In this document: in pieces, positions 60,801 to 64,000 of the stretch
Numbering within the stretch: position 1 is the first letter of the stretch
How the letters are laid out: the number at the start of each line of letters is the position of its first letter
Source: Apostichopus japonicus
Lineage: Eukaryota; Echinodermata; Holothuroidea; Aspidochirotida; Stichopodidae
DNA length: 64,000 nucleotides
Assembly (NCBI RefSeq): GCF_037975245.1
Contig: NC_092574.1
Coordinates: 12,735,213-12,799,212 of the forward strand
Reading direction: 5' to 3'
Program-made: the position numbers and the translations under genes
The notes under the pieces: model-generated
Told to the model about the DNA's origin: nothing
The model's database searches: none
What the model saw: only the letters and a program-made list of their open reading frames with translations

Positions 60801-63674
60801 ATGATGCCAGGTGACTTAAAGTCTTCTACAAAGCAGACATCGTTTATGAGCTGTGATTTTGCAAGATGGAGTAAAGAATAACATTTTCCCAACTTCAAAA
60901 TTAAAAGAGACTAAGTGAGTGACATTTCTGGACATATGTTTATAGTTGGAAATATTTTATGTTAGTGAGGAGGGACTCTGTAGTAATAACAAAAGGAAAG
61001 TTGCAAAACATGTTGGAAATATCTGGAGGCCAAAAAAAACATACAAAGGGTGGGTTTATCTTCATGTTTTATTTTTTTGTACACAGCACTGTTGAAGTAA
61101 ATCGAAAGACCTTAACATTCTTGTCTACAATAAGTCTTTGTGGTAATCGCCAAAACTTCCATGTCATTGAAAAATAGGACTGCAGTTAGAATTTCAAGAA
61201 TCACCAGTTACCGCAACCAAACGATAAACATGACATTTATGTGTTCTTCACTGCCATTACTGATTTTCTTTCCTTCCTTTGATGGAGGGGAATTGGGTGG
61301 AAGTTGAAGGTCATGATATACTAGTGAAATACTGACATGGAAAATGTCAACTACTAAAATCCCACACTATACTTTGACAAGTCACCATGATCAAACCATA
61401 CACATAAACCTTCATGTGTTATCACTGCAATTGCTGTTAGTCCAATGTTTGTTCTCTTTCTTATCTTGAGGAGGGGAAGGGGGTGTTGTGAGGAGGGGGA
61501 AGGGGTGTTGCAGTACAATTCCATACATAATGAAGAACCTTAACAAAGAGTAATATTTAATATGACACAAGTTAACAAACATTTACCTTTTCAACGGTGG
61601 TGGCGGCAAGCTTTTCCTCTTCTTCACTGGATGTTTGGTTTGGGGAGTTGTAAATGAAATTGGGCTTAGGGGAACTGCATTAGCTGTAGGGGGTGGGGAC
61701 ATGGGCGAGAGGGGGGAGGGACAATCTCCAAGAGTTTTGCTTCTCCTCCTCTGAAGGGGCTCTGGGGTGAGTTCTTCTTGCTCTGGTAGGTCATCCCTGT
61801 AAGAGGCCGCTCTACCATTCTGTGTTGACTCTGTTGAGACTTCATTTTTTGTGGTCAGGGAAAGAGTGGTTGGTGGGGTGAGGGGTGACACTGACAAAGG
61901 TCTGACATGCTGCCCTCTATCTTGGGTACTACCGATAGATAACGGAGAGGTGGATACATGAGGTGTAGAGGCACAATGTTCTGGAGATGGTCGTTTCTCC
62001 TGAAAATAAAATATTTCAAAAATATGTTCATGAATATGTATAAGTTCAAGGTTGGGAGACATGTAAATGTAGAGGTAAATATTTTAATCATAGGATATTG
62101 ACAGCCTGGAATAAAGGAGGAGTTGCTTTTATACTTAATGTTGGGGTTATCTTTGTTTCAAATGCATATTATTAATATAATCAGAAGGTGCCATTTAATA
62201 CCTTTGGAGTATGGTGGGTTTAACCTGACTATATATGCTGGCTACTTTTATTACTGTTCTTTGCATGTGTAACTGTATCGATACACATTATAATAACATT
62301 GTACACACATTATAACATTGTTGTGCTTGCATGCCAAACTGGACAGTCAATCTCCAGTTTCACAGAAATTACAAATTATTGCTACACAAGGAAGAAAGAG
62401 GACACATCACATTATATTTTAAGTATGTTTCTGTGTTACATGGTTAATAACGTTGAAGTGAGAGGATAGACAGCTTTATTTACAGAAATTTGGCATACCT
62501 TAGATCACAACACTGTCTGAATAGAACAGTTTACTTAAACTATGAAACAATAAGGTACACACAACTTGACACAAGGTGTGTAGGGATGTGTTCCCGGACC
62601 AAGCTGTACGCAGTGCAAGCTTATCAGGATGGGGAAGGGTCGAGGGGTAATATAATAAAAACCAATTATATAGGATTAAAATTCAGAGGAAGAGATATAG
62701 AGTAGGCATAATAAGATACTAAATCATCAGATGGACTAACAAACAGAGCTCGAAGAAGAACGCAATATTTCAAAAGAGGGGAGGGGAAAGGGGGGGGCTG
62801 GCACCATGTTCTACCCGAAGGACAGGTTTGTTAACATACACACATTTACAACTAAGAACCTTTATATGAACTACCACAGATGCTTTCTACTCACTTCCAT
62901 TGGACTAGTTTCTGCATCTGTCTTAGATATCACTGGTGGTGGCGGTTGAGACAGTTGAGACTTAAAGCTCACCAGGGGTTTCCTTCTTTTTGACTCTGGA
63001 CTAGTTTTGCTTTTACTCTGTTGATGCACAAGAGAAATGGGCACTTAAAGTCTCAATGTGTGTTTGCCAAATTTCAAGATTTGCAAAACACAAAATGAAA
63101 CATTCCATGAATTTGTCACACACATCATTTTCTGAATTGAAAGTAAAAGCAGTCAATTGGTTCCAAATACATACATCTCTTAAGTAGAATGACAGGTATC
63201 CACTTACAATTAAAAAATGAAAAAAAAGTCAAATCCAAGAGCAATATCATAAAGAATGAATGAAGACAAGAATAGTAATTTACCAAAACTTAACAATAGT
63301 GGCCAAACTTTGATAAAATAAATGTGCTTTTAATATTATGTTTACTATGTTACTGAGAAATATGGGCCATTCAAATATTAATAACTGTCAGCACTTCCCT
63401 TTTCAATGTGCTGTTTCATGGAATCAGGATACTTAGTTCTGAAAGTTGTTGCATTTTTAAAATAGAATTGAGGGCACATACTAAGTGTAAGGAGAAGTGA
63501 GGGCACATACTGAGTGTTAAGAGATTATAATATGTAGAGTCAATGAAGAGCATGAATAACAGCTTCCTTGTTTGAACTTACCCTGGATAGTAAATTTTCA
63601 AAGGAGCTTGCCAGAGATTTTTTAGCTTTTTTGAAAGCCCCCTCTGGTGCACTGGTCTCTATTTTTGTAGGAGG
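51832..63674 (-). CDS. TBC1D4: TBC1D1/TBC1D4-type Rab GAP, 3' thirteen exons
   Basis: Thirteen phase-consistent exons on minus: 63674-63582, 63017-62895, 61999-61587, 60738-60599, 59002-58811, 57438-57286, 56962-56804, 56441-56290, 55849-55757, 54223-54064, 53751-53582, 52664-52434, 52077-51832 (TAA or TGA-type stop at 51832-51834). The gene enters from beyond 64000, so the N-terminal PTB domains are outside. The product stimulates GTP hydrolysis by Rab proteins on storage vesicles; vertebrate TBC1D1 and TBC1D4 control GLUT4 traffic under Akt and AMPK. Seen here: Ser/Thr/Pro-rich linker with RRRSKTL (Thr codon 61735-61733), matching the Akt site of human TBC1D4 Thr642 (RRRAHT) and TBC1D1 Thr596; [12 protein letters not shown]; a helical segment; then the TBC domain with [20 protein letters not shown] (arginine finger at 56439-56437) and YCQG (glutamine finger); then a C-terminal coiled coil rich in Glu, Gln and Leu. 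Both catalytic fingers are intact. One gene probably stands for both vertebrate paralogues. Confidence 0.95.
52955..53035 (-). mobile_element. tRNA-derived SINE head in TBC1D intron
   Basis: On minus: TTGGTAGCTCGTCTGGTAGA forms an A box and CAGTGGTTTGAATCCCATAC a B box, ending CTAGCCAAG. It looks like a tRNA but the anticodon arm pairs poorly and the ends match other SINE fragments here, so it is called a SINE and not a tRNA gene. Confidence 0.6.
55561..55762. repeat. Tandem copy carrying a second splice donor
   Basis: An approximately 83-base block (CATCACATAAGAGGACATTG to GGCTGGAAAGCTTACCTGTA) occurs at 55561-55643, partly at 55644-55676, and again at about 55690-55762. The last copy includes the true donor of the TBC1D exon 55849-55757. 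The first carries the same donor (TTACAG|GTAAGC) with only about seven exon bases. Confidence 0.85.
57602..57680 (+). mobile_element. tRNA-Tyr-like SINE head or pseudogene
   Basis: GGCTGGCTAGCACAGTTGGT with AGGGCAG is a good D arm, GGGCTGTAACATCC gives a GTA anticodon as in tRNA-Tyr, and CACTGGTTTGAATCCTG is a B box. The end CTAGCC can partly pair with the start. There is no intron as in normal tRNA-Tyr genes and no immediate T run, so a SINE or retro-pseudogene is more likely than a working gene. Confidence 0.55.
58135..58360. repeat. Direct repeat around a GGGCCC-rich insert
   Basis: CATGTACCAGCTATTAACCA occurs at about 58136 and again at about 58311. Between them lies a segment with repeated GGGCCCA, AGCCCAAAA and GGGCCTGG words unlike the surrounding intron. 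It may be a small inserted element or local duplication; its family is unknown. Confidence 0.5.
60200..60558. mobile_element. Probable hAT-type element, one end visible
   Basis: Read on minus, CAGGGGTTCCCTAAATGGGG at 60558, followed by GAACCCCC and GGGGGTTCGTGAG blocks, is typical of a hAT/Charlie-type end. The opposite end was not identified with confidence, so the left limit is nominal. It lies in a TBC1D intron right beside the exon ending at 60599. Confidence 0.5.
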
Positions 63675-64000
63675 CTAGGGTAAAAACAATAATACACAAC
63701 CAATAGAGAATTTATCAAACACAAATGTAAACAGATGAAAACTTGCATTTGTCACAAAATATGAATTCATCCTAAAAATAAAAATGCTCAGGAGCCAGGT
63801 AAATGAGGAAAGTGGAAAATAAAGTAAAATGACTGTATTAATCATAAAATAATGCTAATATACCTCAGGTTATGATTACTTGCACAATATATGGACAGCC
63901 ACATACACAAAAAAATTAATGGATTCCTGGACTGAATGGAATTTGATAAACACAGGTTAGCAGTACACTGAGCAGTTTACAAGCTGGAACATCACACACA
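63675..64000 (-). other. Intron of the TBC1D gene
   Basis: AT-rich sequence upstream of the first visible exon. No other exon of the gene was recognised before the window ends. Confidence 0.7.

Overview
The window looks like nuclear DNA of an invertebrate deuterostome, most likely an echinoderm (inference). It is AT-rich and intron-dense, with GT-AG splice sites. It has one gene standing for the vertebrate TBC1D1/TBC1D4 pair, many short hAT-type elements and tRNA-derived SINEs, and long C/G homopolymer tracts. I saw no retroviral, LTR or Polinton-like remains.

Layout, left to right. 1-14.1 kb: a few candidate exons of an unrecognised minus-strand gene, among minisatellites, a hAT element, a SINE and a THAP-like relic. 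15.5-25.5 kb: eight tRNA-Trp(CCA) genes, five on minus then three on plus, plus one decayed copy, carried on tandem and inverted segmental duplications. 20.1-28.0 kb: an inverted duplication carrying spare terminal exons of the next gene. 26.4-45.4 kb (minus): a GH27 glycosidase gene of the alpha-N-acetylgalactosaminidase/alpha-galactosidase type. Its seven-exon form is complete and encodes 410 residues. Downstream of its normal last exon lie four more exons that each encode a complete GH27 C-terminal beta domain, all in splice phase 0. 45.4-51.8 kb: mostly empty intergenic DNA with a possible 5' UTR exon and a SINE. 51.8-64.0 kb (minus): the last 13 exons of a TBC1D1/TBC1D4-type Rab GTPase-activating protein, whose 5' part lies outside the window.

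The most interesting feature is the GH27 terminal-exon array. One catalytic core (exons 1-6) could be joined to any of five different C-terminal domains, and the array has been partly copied in reverse into a tRNA-Trp cluster. In two of the extra exons the stop codon lies inside an AATAAA poly(A) signal. Reading through the array would give a transcript able to fold on itself. Exon limits come from splice signals, reading phase and family similarity read by eye; no database search or transcript data were used.
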